Shown one piece after another: positions 7,779-17,367 of a DNA stretch of 47,076 nt; position 1 is the stretch's first letter; each line of letters begins with the position of its first letter. This DNA comes from Gammaproteobacteria bacterium (GTDB lineage Bacteria > Pseudomonadota > Gammaproteobacteria > Enterobacterales > Kangiellaceae). A program made the translations under genes and the position numbers. The DNA is taken from contig JABXHY010000066.1 of assembly GCA_013373375.1 (NCBI GenBank), positions 1 to 47,076 on the forward strand. Direction: 5' to 3'. The notes under the pieces were generated by a model. It was not told where the DNA came from and did not search any database. It saw nothing but the letters and a program-made list of their open reading frames with translations.

Positions 7779-9167
7779 TCAGTTCTTCAACAACTGTCCT
7801 GCTAGCCTTAAGTCTTGCTCCGAAAGTGTACCTGCCGCTTGCTTCAAACGAAGAGTATTTAAGATGTAATTATACTTTGCACGAGCGAGGTTTTGTTTTG
7901 CGCTGAAAACAGTTCGTGTCGCGTTAAGTACATCCACTATGGTTCGAGTACCCACTTCAAAGCCAGCTTGTGTTGCTTCTAACGCGGCCTGACTTGAAAC
8001 CGTTGACTGTTCTAATGCTTTTACAGCGCTTATAGAAGCTTGAATTCCTAAATAAGCGGATTTCGTTTCTCTAATCGCAGAGCGGTAAGATTTTTCCATG
8101 TTATGCACAGCTTGTTGGAATAAGCTTTGCGCTTCACGAACCTTAGACTGTGTATTCCCGCCTGAGTAGATAGGCACACTCAAAGTCAAGGATAGGTTTG
8201 TTCTTTCTGAAGGCACCGTACGTGTTCTTGAGTCGCCAGGTAAAGGATCTGGCTTTAAAGTTGTCGTTTCATTTTCGGAGTCTGTGAAAGTACCCGATAA
8301 GTCTAATGAAGGATAATGTCCTGCAAAATTTAACTTGATTGTCTCTCGAGCAATGTCTTTTTCAATTTTACTCGCATTAAAATTTAAGTTGTTTTTCTCA
8401 GCTTCAGTGAGCCATTTATCAACATTGGCTGGCTCAGGAAGTCGCAACTCAAACTTTGGCTTTAGAGGTTGGAGTTTCTCGTAATATTCATTAGTGATTT
8501 CCCGCAGGGACTCCAGTGCGTTGTCCAGCTCGTTTTGAGCAACTATATTATCCGCAACGGCTTGGTCATAACGTGCTTGAGCCTCATGCACGTCCGTTAT
8601 CGCGATTAGTCCAACTTCAAATTTTTGATTGGTTTGTTCCAGCTCCTGCTTGATCGCATTCATTTCAGCTGACGAAAAGTCAACTTTGTCCTGGGCCCCC
8701 AGAATATTGAAATACGCTTCGGAAACTCGAATTATTAGTGATTGTTTTTGCACTTCATGATCTACTCCGGCTTTCAGAGCTCGTTTTTTTGAAATATCGA
8801 GGCCCAACCATGTTTGGTGGTTGTAAATCACTTGACTCAAATTGACATTTAAAGTCTCTCCATCACTTTCGGATTCAGTGTCGTATTGCAATAACGTGCT
8901 CGTGTTAGAATCGAAGTCAAACGCAACCCTTTCATTTTGCTCTCGGGATAGAGAATAAGTTGCGGATAGAGTGGGTAATAAACCGGAAAAGCTCTGATCG
9001 ACTCTCTCCTCAGTTGCTTTTAATGTCATCTCACTGGCTAAGATGGTTGGATCATTGCGTAACGCTTGTTGATAAACTTCCCACAGACCTGTTTCTGCGT
9101 TTACCCCAGCACTTAAGCTGCTGGCAAAAACTGCTGAGATAGCAGCTCTAAACATTAAACTTTTCAA
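7779..9167 (-). CDS. tolC: TolC family outer-membrane channel protein
   Basis: TolC is the trimeric outer-membrane and periplasmic channel used by tripartite efflux pumps and type I secretion. The 462-residue protein has a signal peptide (cleavage near VNA-ETG), then the two repeated OEP domains typical of TolC, with LPEPANVDKWLTEAEKNN, FAGHYPSLDLSGTF, PIYSGGNTQSKV and VGTRTIVDVLNATRTVF. I choose TTG 9167 because GGAG lies five bases before it; TTG 9179 would add four residues, and ATG 9155 lacks an SD. No pump genes are adjacent, which suits a shared channel. A Pcm-like gene lies upstream on the same strand, as in Pseudomonas. Confidence 0.93.
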   Translation of the reverse strand: MKSLMFRAAISAVFASSLSAGVNAETGLWEVYQQALRNDPTILASEMTLKATEERVDQSFSGLLPTLSATYSLSREQNERVAFDFDSNTSTLLQYDTESESDGETLNVNLSQVIYNHQTWLGLDISKKRALKAGVDHEVQKQSLIIRVSEAYFNILGAQDKVDFSSAEMNAIKQELEQTNQKFEVGLIAITDVHEAQARYDQAVADNIVAQNELDNALESLREITNEYYEKLQPLKPKFELRLPEPANVDKWLTEAEKNNLNFNASKIEKDIARETIKLNFAGHYPSLDLSGTFTDSENETTTLKPDPLPGDSRTRTVPSERTNLSLTLSVPIYSGGNTQSKVREAQSLFQQAVHNMEKSYRSAIRETKSAYLGIQASISAVKALEQSTVSSQAALEATQAGFEVGTRTIVDVLNATRTVFSAKQNLARAKYNYILNTLRLKQAAGTLSEQDLRLAGQLLKN

Positions 9168-9295
9168 AACACTCTCCAATTTATCTTGATGTCCGTTTGT
9201 AATAATCGTCAGACCTATTAGACGTAAAGGATATCAAAAACGTTGCGATATAATGATGTCCAATTGTAAACGAATGTTGTGCTTAAACAGATACA

Positions 9296-9946
9296 TTAAA
9301 AAACAAATTCTTGTTTTTCATTGTCCAAAGACATTTTTGGGGTTGCAAGCTCAAATAGGCGCTGTCGAGTGATATTGTCGTCCGTTTTACGGTACAGGGT
9401 GGCGTAAGAGATTCCATTATAAAACTCAACCGAAAACAGGCGACCATTGCTTGTGAGCTGTTTAAGTAACTCATTTGGTGAATGTGATATTGCTGGCGTA
9501 CAAACAATAACATCAAATCGGTCTGAAGGGTGCCACTCTTTATTGGCTGTAAAAATATCAGTCGTCACATTTGAAATTCCGCATTGGGCAAGTTTTTTAT
9601 CTGCCTGCTGAATAAAGTCGTCAAACTGGTCGATGCTGACTACATGATGACTCATTGAAGCCAGAAGGGCAGTGGTAAAACCTGTTCCAGTACCAATTTC
9701 TAAAACTTCATCACTCTCCTTGAGGTCTAAAGCTTGTAACATGCGAGCTTCTTGTTTTGGTTGATACATCTTTTGGTGATGCCCGATATCGATAGAAAGA
9801 TCGGCAAAGGCAAGTGAGCGAGTTTCTGAAGGAACAAATATTTCTCTTGGAATACTGGTCATCAAGTTGATAATCGATGGCTGAAACACTCCCCAGGGGC
9901 GAATTTGTTGTTCAACCATATTGTATCTTGCTTTTTCTTGGTTCAC
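9296..9946 (-). CDS. Protein-L-isoaspartate O-methyltransferase-like protein
   Basis: A SAM-dependent methyltransferase of the PCMT fold, 216 residues. Motif I is VLEIGTGTGFTTALLA at 81-96, followed by an acidic residue at the next strand (VVSIDQFDDF). The N-terminus RYNMVEQQIRPWGV is typical of a branch found next to tolC in gammaproteobacteria. Canonical Pcm has a conserved Ser in a TISQP motif that contacts the isoaspartyl substrate; here the site reads KMYQPKQEARM, with Tyr61. Repair of isoaspartate is therefore doubtful and the substrate unknown. The stop lies about 130 bases upstream of the tolC start. Confidence 0.82.
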   Translation of the reverse strand: MNQEKARYNMVEQQIRPWGVFQPSIINLMTSIPREIFVPSETRSLAFADLSIDIGHHQKMYQPKQEARMLQALDLKESDEVLEIGTGTGFTTALLASMSHHVVSIDQFDDFIQQADKKLAQCGISNVTTDIFTANKEWHPSDRFDVIVCTPAISHSPNELLKQLTSNGRLFSVEFYNGISYATLYRKTDDNITRQRLFELATPKMSLDNEKQEFVF

Positions 9947-10044
9947 GCTGTGTTGTCCTTATGGGCCGAGAGAGTGAAAGTGAGTGTTACCAAAGCAAAC
10001 AGAGTTTTAATATTATTTTGTTAATCAGTAAAGGATAGCGACAA

Positions 10045-10662
10045 ATGAAACTGGATGCGAATACTTCGAAAGAGAAGATGAAATATAAAGTTGCGAAAGA
10101 AAAATGCCTCTATAAAGGTTTTTTTGAGGTAAGTGAGTATTCAATTACTCACGATAGGTTCGACGGAACTCAGGAAGCTGGCATTAAGCGCGAAGTGTTT
10201 CGGCGCGGTGAGGCTGTTGGCACGCTTTTGATTGATCCTGAGCGCCGAGAAGTTGTTTTAATCGAGCAGTTTCGTGTTGGAGTCGCGGTAACTCAGCAGG
10301 AGTCGCCTTGGTTGATCGAGTTGGTCGCTGGCATAGTCGAAGATGGTGAGAGTCCGGCTGACGTTGCAAAAAGAGAAAGCGATGAAGAGGCTGGGTGTCA
10401 ACCAACGTCAGTTGAGCTTATTCATGAGTACTGGGTGAGCCCTGGCGGTTCGGATGAAAAGTTTTATCTTTACTACGGAATTGTTGATAGTTCAAAAGCG
10501 AGAGACTTTGGAGGCCTGGCTTCGGAGCAAGAAGACATTAAAGTTCATGTTTACAGCTTTGAAGAAGCTTTCTACCTCCTGCGTTCGGGAATGATCAAGA
10601 ATGCGATGACCATCTTAGGGTTACAGTGGTTGATGTTAAATGAGTCACAATTTAAAGTATAA
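10045..10662 (+). CDS. nudF: ADP-ribose diphosphatase (Nudix hydrolase)
   Basis: The enzyme hydrolyses ADP-ribose and related ADP-sugars to AMP and ribose 5-phosphate, limiting non-enzymatic ADP-ribosylation. The 205-residue protein carries a complete Nudix box at 96-118 (G-x5-E102-x7-R110-E111-S-D-E114-E115-x-G117). The downstream segment YWVSPGGSDEKFYLYYG is typical of the NudF subgroup. The gene starts a co-directional run nudF-DUF1249-cpdA-parE-parC that is also conserved in Pseudomonas and E. coli. AAAGGA precedes the ATG by about nine bases. Confidence 0.93.
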   Translation: MKLDANTSKEKMKYKVAKEKCLYKGFFEVSEYSITHDRFDGTQEAGIKREVFRRGEAVGTLLIDPERREVVLIEQFRVGVAVTQQESPWLIELVAGIVEDGESPADVAKRESDEEAGCQPTSVELIHEYWVSPGGSDEKFYLYYGIVDSSKARDFGGLASEQEDIKVHVYSFEEAFYLLRSGMIKNAMTILGLQWLMLNESQFKV

Positions 10663-10757
10663 AAATCGCTCTGTGGGTTAAATATGAGTAATTTTGCCAT
10701 CTGAGACGTAAAATATACTATGGTTTTTAATAGAGTAACCAAGTAATCTTATTCGTT

Positions 10758-11243
10758 ATGAATGAAGCGAACAAAAAATACGTTCCAGATCTCTCTGAGT
10801 TTATGTCTCAGTGTGAGCTCAACTACGCTCTTATGATGAAGTGCATCAGGGCCGCTAAGTCTGGGACAGTTGTGAAAAGGTTTCGTCTTGATGATACAGC
10901 ACAACTGAACAAAGCCGATTCTGTCAAAGTGCTTACCCTGACTATTTTAGATGAGGCGCGTTACACAACAACTGTAAATATCGAGCTGAAATTGTTTGAG
11001 CACCCTTGGCTTGAGCCTATCTTATTTAAAGTTCGCGTCTACCATGATGCGCAATTAGCAGAAGTCCTTGAGCCAGAACGCAATCATGCGCCAAAGGCTA
11101 AAAATCCTTACCCAGAGCAAGTTCGCTTTTACAGGGATGAAAAACTTCAGCGCAATCAGATGTTGGGTTTATGTTTGACTCAATGTTTTAATAATCAGAC
11201 AGATGATAACTCAATGGTTCATTTGGTTATGGAAAATGAGTAA
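10758..11243 (+). CDS. DUF1249 family protein (YqiB-like)
   Basis: 161 residues of the DUF1249 family, known in E. coli as YqiB and encoded between nudF and cpdA. The N-terminus YVPDLSEFMSQCELNYALMM and the central EARYTTTVNIEL, then LFKVRVYHDAQLAEVLE, define it. There is no signal peptide or membrane segment, and the function is unknown. A TATACT at 10713-10718 could be a -10, but no -35 is clear. The 3' end overlaps the possible cpdA start at 11236, suggesting translational coupling. Confidence 0.88.
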   Translation: MNEANKKYVPDLSEFMSQCELNYALMMKCIRAAKSGTVVKRFRLDDTAQLNKADSVKVLTLTILDEARYTTTVNIELKLFEHPWLEPILFKVRVYHDAQLAEVLEPERNHAPKAKNPYPEQVRFYRDEKLQRNQMLGLCLTQCFNNQTDDNSMVHLVMENE

Positions 11244-11253
11244 GGCTAAGGAA

Positions 11254-12090
11254 ATGAGTGATATTGATTTATTGGCGAAAAAGCTTTTTCCAAATAGCCA
11301 AGACTGCGTTCGCATTATTCAAATTACAGATACTCATTTGTTTGGCGAGCCCAAAGGGAAGTTACTCGGTTTAGATACCCGAGAGAGCTTAGGCGCTGTA
11401 ATGTCGAGAGTGAGACAGGAAGAAATTGCGCCAGATATTATTTTGGTCACTGGCGACCTTTCTCAAGACGCTTCGCCTGAATCTTATGAATATTTATTGA
11501 AAGAGCTGCAAGCTTTTAATATTCCTAGCTTTTGGATCCCCGGTAATCACGACGATCCCAGTATTATGAGTCCAATTCTCGAAGGAGATAATGTTTACCC
11601 GCAGCGAAGAGTTTTAATCGGTGATTGGCAGATAGTGCTGCTGGATTCGTCAGTGCGTGGAAAGGTTTATGGGCACATCAGTGAACCCCAGCTAGAGTTT
11701 CTTAAAAATTGTCTGGAACAAACGGACGACAAACATTCTTTGATCGCAATGCATCATCAGCCAGTGAAAGTTGGCAGTGATTGGCTGGATAACTTAGGAA
11801 TTAGAAATGCGGATGAGTTGTTCGAGGCTGCTGCCAACCATCATAACCACTGCTGTTTCCTATGGGGGCATGTACATCAAGATTTTCATGGCGAAAAAAA
11901 TGGAATTGAGTTGATTTCAACACCATCGACTTGTGTTCAGTTCAAGCCTGGCTCTCAAAAATTTTCTGCGGGTGATGAAAGTCCCGGATACCGTTACCTC
12001 ACTTTGCACAAAGATGGAACAATCGATTCAGTTTTACACCGAATTACGGATGTCGAGTTTACTGTTGATTACAGTATCAAAGGTTATTAA
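11254..12090 (+). CDS. cpdA: 3',5'-cyclic-AMP phosphodiesterase
   Basis: CpdA is a class III metallophosphodiesterase that degrades cAMP and so tunes CRP-dependent genes. All metal-binding blocks of the calcineurin-like fold are present in order: QITDTHLF, VTGDLSQD, PGNHDD, AMHHQPV and WGHVHQD. From ATG 11254 it has 278 residues, close to the 275 of E. coli, and TAAGG lies eight bases before. ATG 11236, overlapping the stop of the DUF1249 gene, would give 284 and cannot be excluded. It probably shares a transcript with the genes before it. Confidence 0.93.
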   Translation: MSDIDLLAKKLFPNSQDCVRIIQITDTHLFGEPKGKLLGLDTRESLGAVMSRVRQEEIAPDIILVTGDLSQDASPESYEYLLKELQAFNIPSFWIPGNHDDPSIMSPILEGDNVYPQRRVLIGDWQIVLLDSSVRGKVYGHISEPQLEFLKNCLEQTDDKHSLIAMHHQPVKVGSDWLDNLGIRNADELFEAAANHHNHCCFLWGHVHQDFHGEKNGIELISTPSTCVQFKPGSQKFSAGDESPGYRYLTLHKDGTIDSVLHRITDVEFTVDYSIKGY

Positions 12091-12280
12091 TCTATGTTTT
12101 TTTGAGCTTCGGTGTTGATTGTTTGATTACGATTCGGTCACCTTTGCTCAAAACTTACTCACTTCTAAAATAAATCCTTGTTTTTTGTTAAGGAATCCCT
12201 TTTTAGCTTGGCATTGGGGCTTGCCAATTGCTTCTGAAATCGCCAAGATTAGCGGCATCACTAACAGAAGTAAGTTCTCT

Positions 12281-14164
12281 ATGAGTCAATATACCGCAGA
12301 TTCAATCGAAGTCTTAAATGGCCTCGAGCCGGTTAAAAAGCGCCCCGGAATGTACACCGATACGGCTCGTCCTAATCATCTTGGGCAAGAAGTCATCGAT
12401 AACAGTGTCGACGAGGCTTTGGCAGGACACTGCTCCACTATTATCGTTACCTTGGAAAAAGATGGCTCAATGTCTGTTGCCGATGACGGACGAGGGATGC
12501 CGACGGATATTCATCCAGAAGAAGGTATTCCCGGAGTTGAGTTGATACTCACCAAATTGCATGCTGGCGGCAAGTTTTCCAACAAAAACTACCAGTTCTC
12601 CGGTGGGTTGCACGGCGTTGGTATAAGTGTTGTTAATGCCTTATCAAAAAGAGTTGAAGTAAGAGTCAAAAGAGATGGTAAAGAACAAACCATGGCTTTT
12701 GAAAATGGCGATAAAGTGTCTGCCCTGGAAGTAACAGGGGAAGTTGGAAAGCGAAACACTGGAACCACGGTAACTTTTTGGCCCGATCCTCAATATTTCG
12801 ATTCGGCTAAGTTTTCAATTCCTCGATTAAAACATCTGTTAAAAGCAAAGGCAGTGTTATGTCCTGGCTTAAAAATGAAGTTGCAGGATAACTTGAGTGG
12901 TGAAACTGAAGAGTGGTTTTATGAAAATGGTTTAACCGATTACGTTGCTGCATCGGCTGAAGGATTTGAAACTCTTCCTGAAGAGCCTTTTGTTGGATCT
13001 TTCTCGAGTCAGTCAGAAGCTGTGGATTGGGCTCTGCATTGGATGCCGGAAGGTGGCGAAATGTTGGCTGAAAGTTACGTTAACTTAATTCCAACAGCAT
13101 TAGGCGGTACTCACGTTAATGGGCTTCGAACAGGTTTACTAGAGGCTATGCGAGAATTCTGTGAGTTTAGAAGCTTGCTTCCGCGAGGGGTAAAGTTGGC
13201 GCCTGAAGATGTTTGGGAACGCTTGAGTTATGTTCTATCTGTAAAACTGGAAGATCCTCAATTTAGCGGACAAACTAAAGAACGACTCTCCTCTCGCCAA
13301 TGTGCTGCGTTTGTCTCAGGTGTGGTGAAAGACGCATTTAGTTTATGGCTGAACCAGCACTCCGATCTTGGTGAAAAGTTAGCCGAGCTAGCCATTAGCA
13401 ATGCGCACAAACGTTTACGTGCAGGTAAAAAAGTTGCCCGCAAAAAAGTTACATCTGGACCTGCGCTCCCTGGAAAGCTTGCCGATTGCGTTGGACAGGA
13501 GCCAATGAACGCCGAACTCTTTTTAGTCGAAGGTGACTCAGCCGGAGGTAGTGCCAAGCAGGCGCGTGATAAAGAGTATCAAGCAATCATGCCGTTGCGA
13601 GGAAAGATTCTGAATACCTGGGAAGTGGACGGTCATGACATTTTGGCGTCTCAGGAAGTTCATGATATTTCGGTGGCGATCGGCCTTGACCCCAATACAG
13701 ATGATTTAAGCAAATTAAGATATGGAAAAGTATGTGTCCTAGCCGACGCGGATTCGGATGGACTACACATAGCAACTCTATTATGTGCTCTTTTTGTTAA
13801 GCACTTCCGGCCACTTGTCGATGCAGGGCATTTGTATATGGCAATGCCTCCTTTGTATCGAATCGATGTTGGAAAAGAAGTTTTTTATGCTCTTGATGAA
13901 GATGAAAAAGCGGGCATTTTGGATCGGATAGAAGCAGAAAAGAAGCGCGGCAAAGTTAATGTGCAACGCTTTAAAGGCTTGGGTGAGATGAATCCCTCGC
14001 AATTGAGGGAAACAACTATGGCTCGCGATACTCGACGGCTCGTTCAATTGTCGATTGATGATATTCAAAGCACGGAGCAAGTAATGGATATGTTACTTGC
14101 AAAAAAACGATCCAGCGATCGAAAGAGCTGGCTGGAAAAGAAAGGTAATTTGGCGGAAGTTTAA
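12281..14164 (+). CDS. parE: DNA topoisomerase IV subunit B
   Basis: ParE supplies ATPase and TOPRIM functions of topoisomerase IV, which decatenates daughter chromosomes. From ATG 12281 it has 627 residues (E. coli 630) and begins SQYTADSIEVLNGLEPVKKR. The GHKL ATPase motifs VIDNSVDEA, DDGRGMP and GGLHGVG are intact, as are the TOPRIM motifs EGDSAGGSA and DADSDGLHIA. The reading frame continues 54 codons upstream to a TTG, but that stretch resembles no ParE and is intergenic. The SD before 12281 is weak (AGAAG, ten bases away). parC follows 12 bases after the stop. Confidence 0.96.
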   Translation: MSQYTADSIEVLNGLEPVKKRPGMYTDTARPNHLGQEVIDNSVDEALAGHCSTIIVTLEKDGSMSVADDGRGMPTDIHPEEGIPGVELILTKLHAGGKFSNKNYQFSGGLHGVGISVVNALSKRVEVRVKRDGKEQTMAFENGDKVSALEVTGEVGKRNTGTTVTFWPDPQYFDSAKFSIPRLKHLLKAKAVLCPGLKMKLQDNLSGETEEWFYENGLTDYVAASAEGFETLPEEPFVGSFSSQSEAVDWALHWMPEGGEMLAESYVNLIPTALGGTHVNGLRTGLLEAMREFCEFRSLLPRGVKLAPEDVWERLSYVLSVKLEDPQFSGQTKERLSSRQCAAFVSGVVKDAFSLWLNQHSDLGEKLAELAISNAHKRLRAGKKVARKKVTSGPALPGKLADCVGQEPMNAELFLVEGDSAGGSAKQARDKEYQAIMPLRGKILNTWEVDGHDILASQEVHDISVAIGLDPNTDDLSKLRYGKVCVLADADSDGLHIATLLCALFVKHFRPLVDAGHLYMAMPPLYRIDVGKEVFYALDEDEKAGILDRIEAEKKRGKVNVQRFKGLGEMNPSQLRETTMARDTRRLVQLSIDDIQSTEQVMDMLLAKKRSSDRKSWLEKKGNLAEV

Positions 14165-14176
14165 GAGGTCTCGCTG

Positions 14177-16414
14177 ATGGAATTTAATTTTGAAGGTGTA
14201 GAGCGTCAGTCTCTCGCCGAATTTACCGAAAAAGCGTACTTAAATTATTCGATGTACGTAATCATGGACCGTGCTTTGCCGCATATTGGCGACGGTTTAA
14301 AACCGGTTCAACGACGCATTATTTATGCGATGAGTGAACTTGGGTTAAAGGCTACTTCTAAGTATAAAAAGTCAGCAAGAACCGTTGGCGATGTGCTCGG
14401 TAAATTTCATCCGCACGGTGACTCAGCGTGTTATGAAGCTATGGTGTTAATGGCACAGCCTTTTTCCTACCGCTATCCATTAGTTGACGGTCAAGGAAAC
14501 TGGGGTTCGCCGGACGATCCTAAATCGTTTGCAGCAATGCGTTACACAGAATCAAGGTTGTCGCCTTATTCTGAAGTTTTATTAAGTGAGCTAGGTCAGG
14601 GGACGGTTGATTGGATTCCAAACTTTGATGGAACAATGAAGGAACCGAAGATATTACCGGCAAGGCTTCCTAATCTGTTGTTGAATGGAACCACGGGTAT
14701 TGCGGTTGGTATGGCGACTGATATTCCGCCACATAATTTGCGCGAAGTTGCCGATGCCTGTGTCCACTTACTGGATAACCCAAAAGCAACGGTAGAAGAG
14801 TTAAATGAAATAATCAAAGGCCCTGACTTTCCAACTGATGCTGAAATTATTACACCAAAAGACGACATTTTAAAAATGTATGAAACTGGACGTGGTAGCA
14901 TAAAAATGCGCGCGAAGTACCACGTTGAAGATGGTGAAATAGTGATTACCGCGTTACCTCATCAAGTTTCAGGAAGTCGAATTCTCGAACAAATAGCGCA
15001 ACAAATGCAGGCAAAAAAACTTCCGATGGTAAGCGACCTTCGGGATGAATCTGATCATGAAACACCAACTCGATTTGTTGTGGTTCCGCGATCAAATCGC
15101 ATTGATACAGAAGCGCTCATGCGTCACTTATTTGCGACGACCGATCTGGAAAAAAATTATCGCGTGAATGTCAATGTTATTGGTATTGACAACAAGCCAC
15201 AGGTAAAACCCCTAAATCGTTTTTTACATGAGTGGCTAGAGTTTCGTACTGATACAACTCGTCGAAGATTAGAGCATCGCCTAGGTAAGGTTAACGACCG
15301 ATTACATTTACTTGAAGGTATGTTAATTGCCTTTTTAAATATTGATGAAGTTATTCATATCATTCGTACGGAAGAAGATCCCAAAACAGAATTGATGAAG
15401 CGGTTTAAATTAAGCGAACTTCAAGCAAACTATGTTTTGGATACTAAACTTCGTCAATTGGCTCGACTCGAGGAAATGAAAATTCGTGGCGAGCAGAACG
15501 AGTTATCAAAAGAAAGAGAGCAACTTGACACCATTCTTGGTTCAGCTAGACGCCTAAAAACTTTGGTGAAAAAAGAAATTCAAGAAGCTGCGAAAGAGTT
15601 TGGCGATGAACGTCGTTCTCCAATTATCGAGCGAGAAGAAGCAAAAGCTCTCGATGAAGCTGACTTAATGCCCACTGAACCTGTGACGGTTGTTTTATCG
15701 GAAAAAGGTTGGGTTCGATGCGCTAAAGGTCATGATATCGACGCCACAAAACTGAGTTACAAATCGGGTGATAGTTTCTTATCAAGCGCCGAAGGAAAAA
15801 GTAACCAGCAAGTTGCATTTGTTGACTCGATGGGTAGAAGTTATGCGGTAAGCGCTCACACATTGCCTTCTGCAAGAGGTCAGGGCGAACCATTATCTGG
15901 AAGATTTAATCCTGTTGCTGGCGCTATTTTTGTCAGTTCATTAATGGGGCAAAATGACGATTTATATCTTGTAGCTTCTGATGCTGGTTATGGCTTTGTA
16001 GCTAAGTTTGAAGATTTCGTAACACGCAATAAAAATGGTAAAGCACTGCTGAATTTACCCAAAGGTGCCAAGGTAATTGCGCCTAAGCCAGTGAGTGACT
16101 ATGAGACTCAATTATGCGTTTCGGTCACGAATGAAGGTCGATTATTGGTATTTCCGTTGCGTGACTTACCATGTTTGGCAAAAGGCAAAGGCAATAAAAT
16201 AATTAGTATTCCTTCTGCCCGTGTACTGGCAAGAGAGGAGTTTGTGATTGATATTGCAATTGTCTCCGAGTCCGATGAACTCTTAGTCCACAGTGGAAAG
16301 CGTCATCTCAAATTAAAGATGAAAGACCTTGAGCATTACCGTGGAGAGCGAGGGAGACGAGGCAATAAACTGCCGAGAGGCTTCCAAAAAGTTGATGCAT
16401 TGGAAGTCGAATAG
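14177..16414 (+). CDS. parC: DNA topoisomerase IV subunit A
   Basis: ParC cuts and rejoins DNA in topoisomerase IV. The 745 residues compare with 752 in E. coli. The active-site tyrosine is Y123 in [10 protein letters not shown] (E. coli Y120). The quinolone-resistance region [11 protein letters not shown] keeps S83 and E87 (E. coli S80 and E84), the sensitive wild-type residues. The coiled-coil gate and C-terminal blade domain follow. The SD is GAGGT. parE-parC form an operon. Thirty bases after the stop a strong hairpin precedes the HDOD gene. Confidence 0.97.
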   Translation: MEFNFEGVERQSLAEFTEKAYLNYSMYVIMDRALPHIGDGLKPVQRRIIYAMSELGLKATSKYKKSARTVGDVLGKFHPHGDSACYEAMVLMAQPFSYRYPLVDGQGNWGSPDDPKSFAAMRYTESRLSPYSEVLLSELGQGTVDWIPNFDGTMKEPKILPARLPNLLLNGTTGIAVGMATDIPPHNLREVADACVHLLDNPKATVEELNEIIKGPDFPTDAEIITPKDDILKMYETGRGSIKMRAKYHVEDGEIVITALPHQVSGSRILEQIAQQMQAKKLPMVSDLRDESDHETPTRFVVVPRSNRIDTEALMRHLFATTDLEKNYRVNVNVIGIDNKPQVKPLNRFLHEWLEFRTDTTRRRLEHRLGKVNDRLHLLEGMLIAFLNIDEVIHIIRTEEDPKTELMKRFKLSELQANYVLDTKLRQLARLEEMKIRGEQNELSKEREQLDTILGSARRLKTLVKKEIQEAAKEFGDERRSPIIEREEAKALDEADLMPTEPVTVVLSEKGWVRCAKGHDIDATKLSYKSGDSFLSSAEGKSNQQVAFVDSMGRSYAVSAHTLPSARGQGEPLSGRFNPVAGAIFVSSLMGQNDDLYLVASDAGYGFVAKFEDFVTRNKNGKALLNLPKGAKVIAPKPVSDYETQLCVSVTNEGRLLVFPLRDLPCLAKGKGNKIISIPSARVLAREEFVIDIAIVSESDELLVHSGKRHLKLKMKDLEHYRGERGRRGNKLPRGFQKVDALEVE

Positions 16415-16443
16415 GAGTAATTAGCTTTTTCGATAAATAAAAT

Positions 16444-16479
16444 TTGGTCTATGCTTAAATGAGTTTGAGCATAGGCCAA
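16444..16479 (+). promoter_or_regulatory. Long hairpin covering the ribosome-binding site of the HDOD gene
   Basis: A 16-bp stem, left arm 16444-16459 and right arm 16464-16479, closes on a TGAG loop and contains only two G-U pairs. There is no T-tract after it. The only SD-like bases (AGG, 16473-16475) before the GTG start at 16484 lie within the right arm, so the folded RNA would hide them. It might be a translational switch for the HDOD gene, a parC mRNA 3'-end stabiliser, or both. Confidence 0.6.
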
Positions 16480-16483
16480 CATT

Positions 16484-17320
16484 GTGAGTGAACAAGATAT
16501 TCTAAAAGGGGTTTATATTCCCCCTCAACCTAAGTTGATTGATGTTATTCAACATGCCGGTACTGATCTTGATGATATAGCATCTGCCATCAGTTCTGAT
16601 CCTGGTGTCAGTGCCGCCGTAATCAAAACTGTTAATTCTCCTTTTTTTGGACTTACTGCGCGTATTGCTTCAATTAAACAAGCTGTTATTTTATTAGGCA
16701 TTGAGCGCGTTGTTAATATTGTTAAATCAATGATGTTGCGCTCATCTATGTCGAACATAGCGGCATCAATAAATATGGAAAATTTTTGGTTATCGAGTCA
16801 GGCTGTTGCAGTGGTGTCATCTGCGATATGCCGACAACTCAATTTAGGTCTCACTGACGAAGCTTATACTCTCGGATTGTTTCATAACTCAGGCATCCCA
16901 ATCATCGCTCAAAAAGTTGATAATTACGGTGAAATAATTGCGCAGTCTTATGCTCGAGAAGATGGAAAAGTAACTCGTGAAGAGTTTAAAAAAATAGGCA
17001 TGCATCATGCGGCGGCTGGGTATCGGTTAACTAGAGTCTGGAATTTGCCAAAATTAATTTCAGAAGCAGTAAAAAATCATCACAGTGTCGAAAGGTTATT
17101 GGACGATGCTACGATCGAAAACCCAAAACTCAAATCACTGGTGTCAGTATTAAAAATCTCTGAGCACATGGTCAAATTACATCAAAGGCTTGGTGGTGTT
17201 GATGTTGATCATGAATGGAACAATAATAAACTGTCTATATTAGGTTTTCTTGGACTAAGCGAGTACGATGAAGAGGATTTAGAAGACGCCGTGGCTTACA
17301 CGCTTGGCGGGATCCCATAA
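16484..17320 (+). CDS. HDOD domain signalling protein
   Basis: A stand-alone HDOD domain of 278 residues, a relative of the HD hydrolases that usually lacks full catalytic residues and acts in signalling or scaffolding. Characteristic blocks are LDDIASAISSDPGVSAAVIK, TVNSPFFGL, ASIKQAVILLGIERV, AYTLGLFHNSGIPII and the histidine-rich IGMHHAAAGYRL, then AVKNHHSVE. No output domain is fused. Start GTG 16484 sits four bases after the hairpin described above. HDOD proteins often work with GGDEF/EAL or type IV pilus systems; a FimX-like gene lies 3 kb away, but a link is only inferred. Confidence 0.88.
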   Translation: MSEQDILKGVYIPPQPKLIDVIQHAGTDLDDIASAISSDPGVSAAVIKTVNSPFFGLTARIASIKQAVILLGIERVVNIVKSMMLRSSMSNIAASINMENFWLSSQAVAVVSSAICRQLNLGLTDEAYTLGLFHNSGIPIIAQKVDNYGEIIAQSYAREDGKVTREEFKKIGMHHAAAGYRLTRVWNLPKLISEAVKNHHSVERLLDDATIENPKLKSLVSVLKISEHMVKLHQRLGGVDVDHEWNNNKLSILGFLGLSEYDEEDLEDAVAYTLGGIP

Positions 17321-17367
17321 CCACTTGGATTCTAGATAAACTGTTAATGTTTATAGTGCGAAAAAAA

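Noticed and set aside
12208-12227. TTGGCA/TGCCAA inverted repeat before parE
   Set aside because: Only six bases per arm with an eight-base gap; common by chance, and no promoter is placed near it.
12119-12280. N-terminal extension of parE by 54 codons from a TTG
   Set aside because: The residues resemble no ParE; the family N-terminus starts at ATG 12281 and gives the usual length. The TTG at 12119 lacks a good SD.
13258-14080. Three minus-strand open frames of 62-99 codons inside parE
   Set aside because: They are antisense shadows of a highly conserved gene, with no family resemblance.
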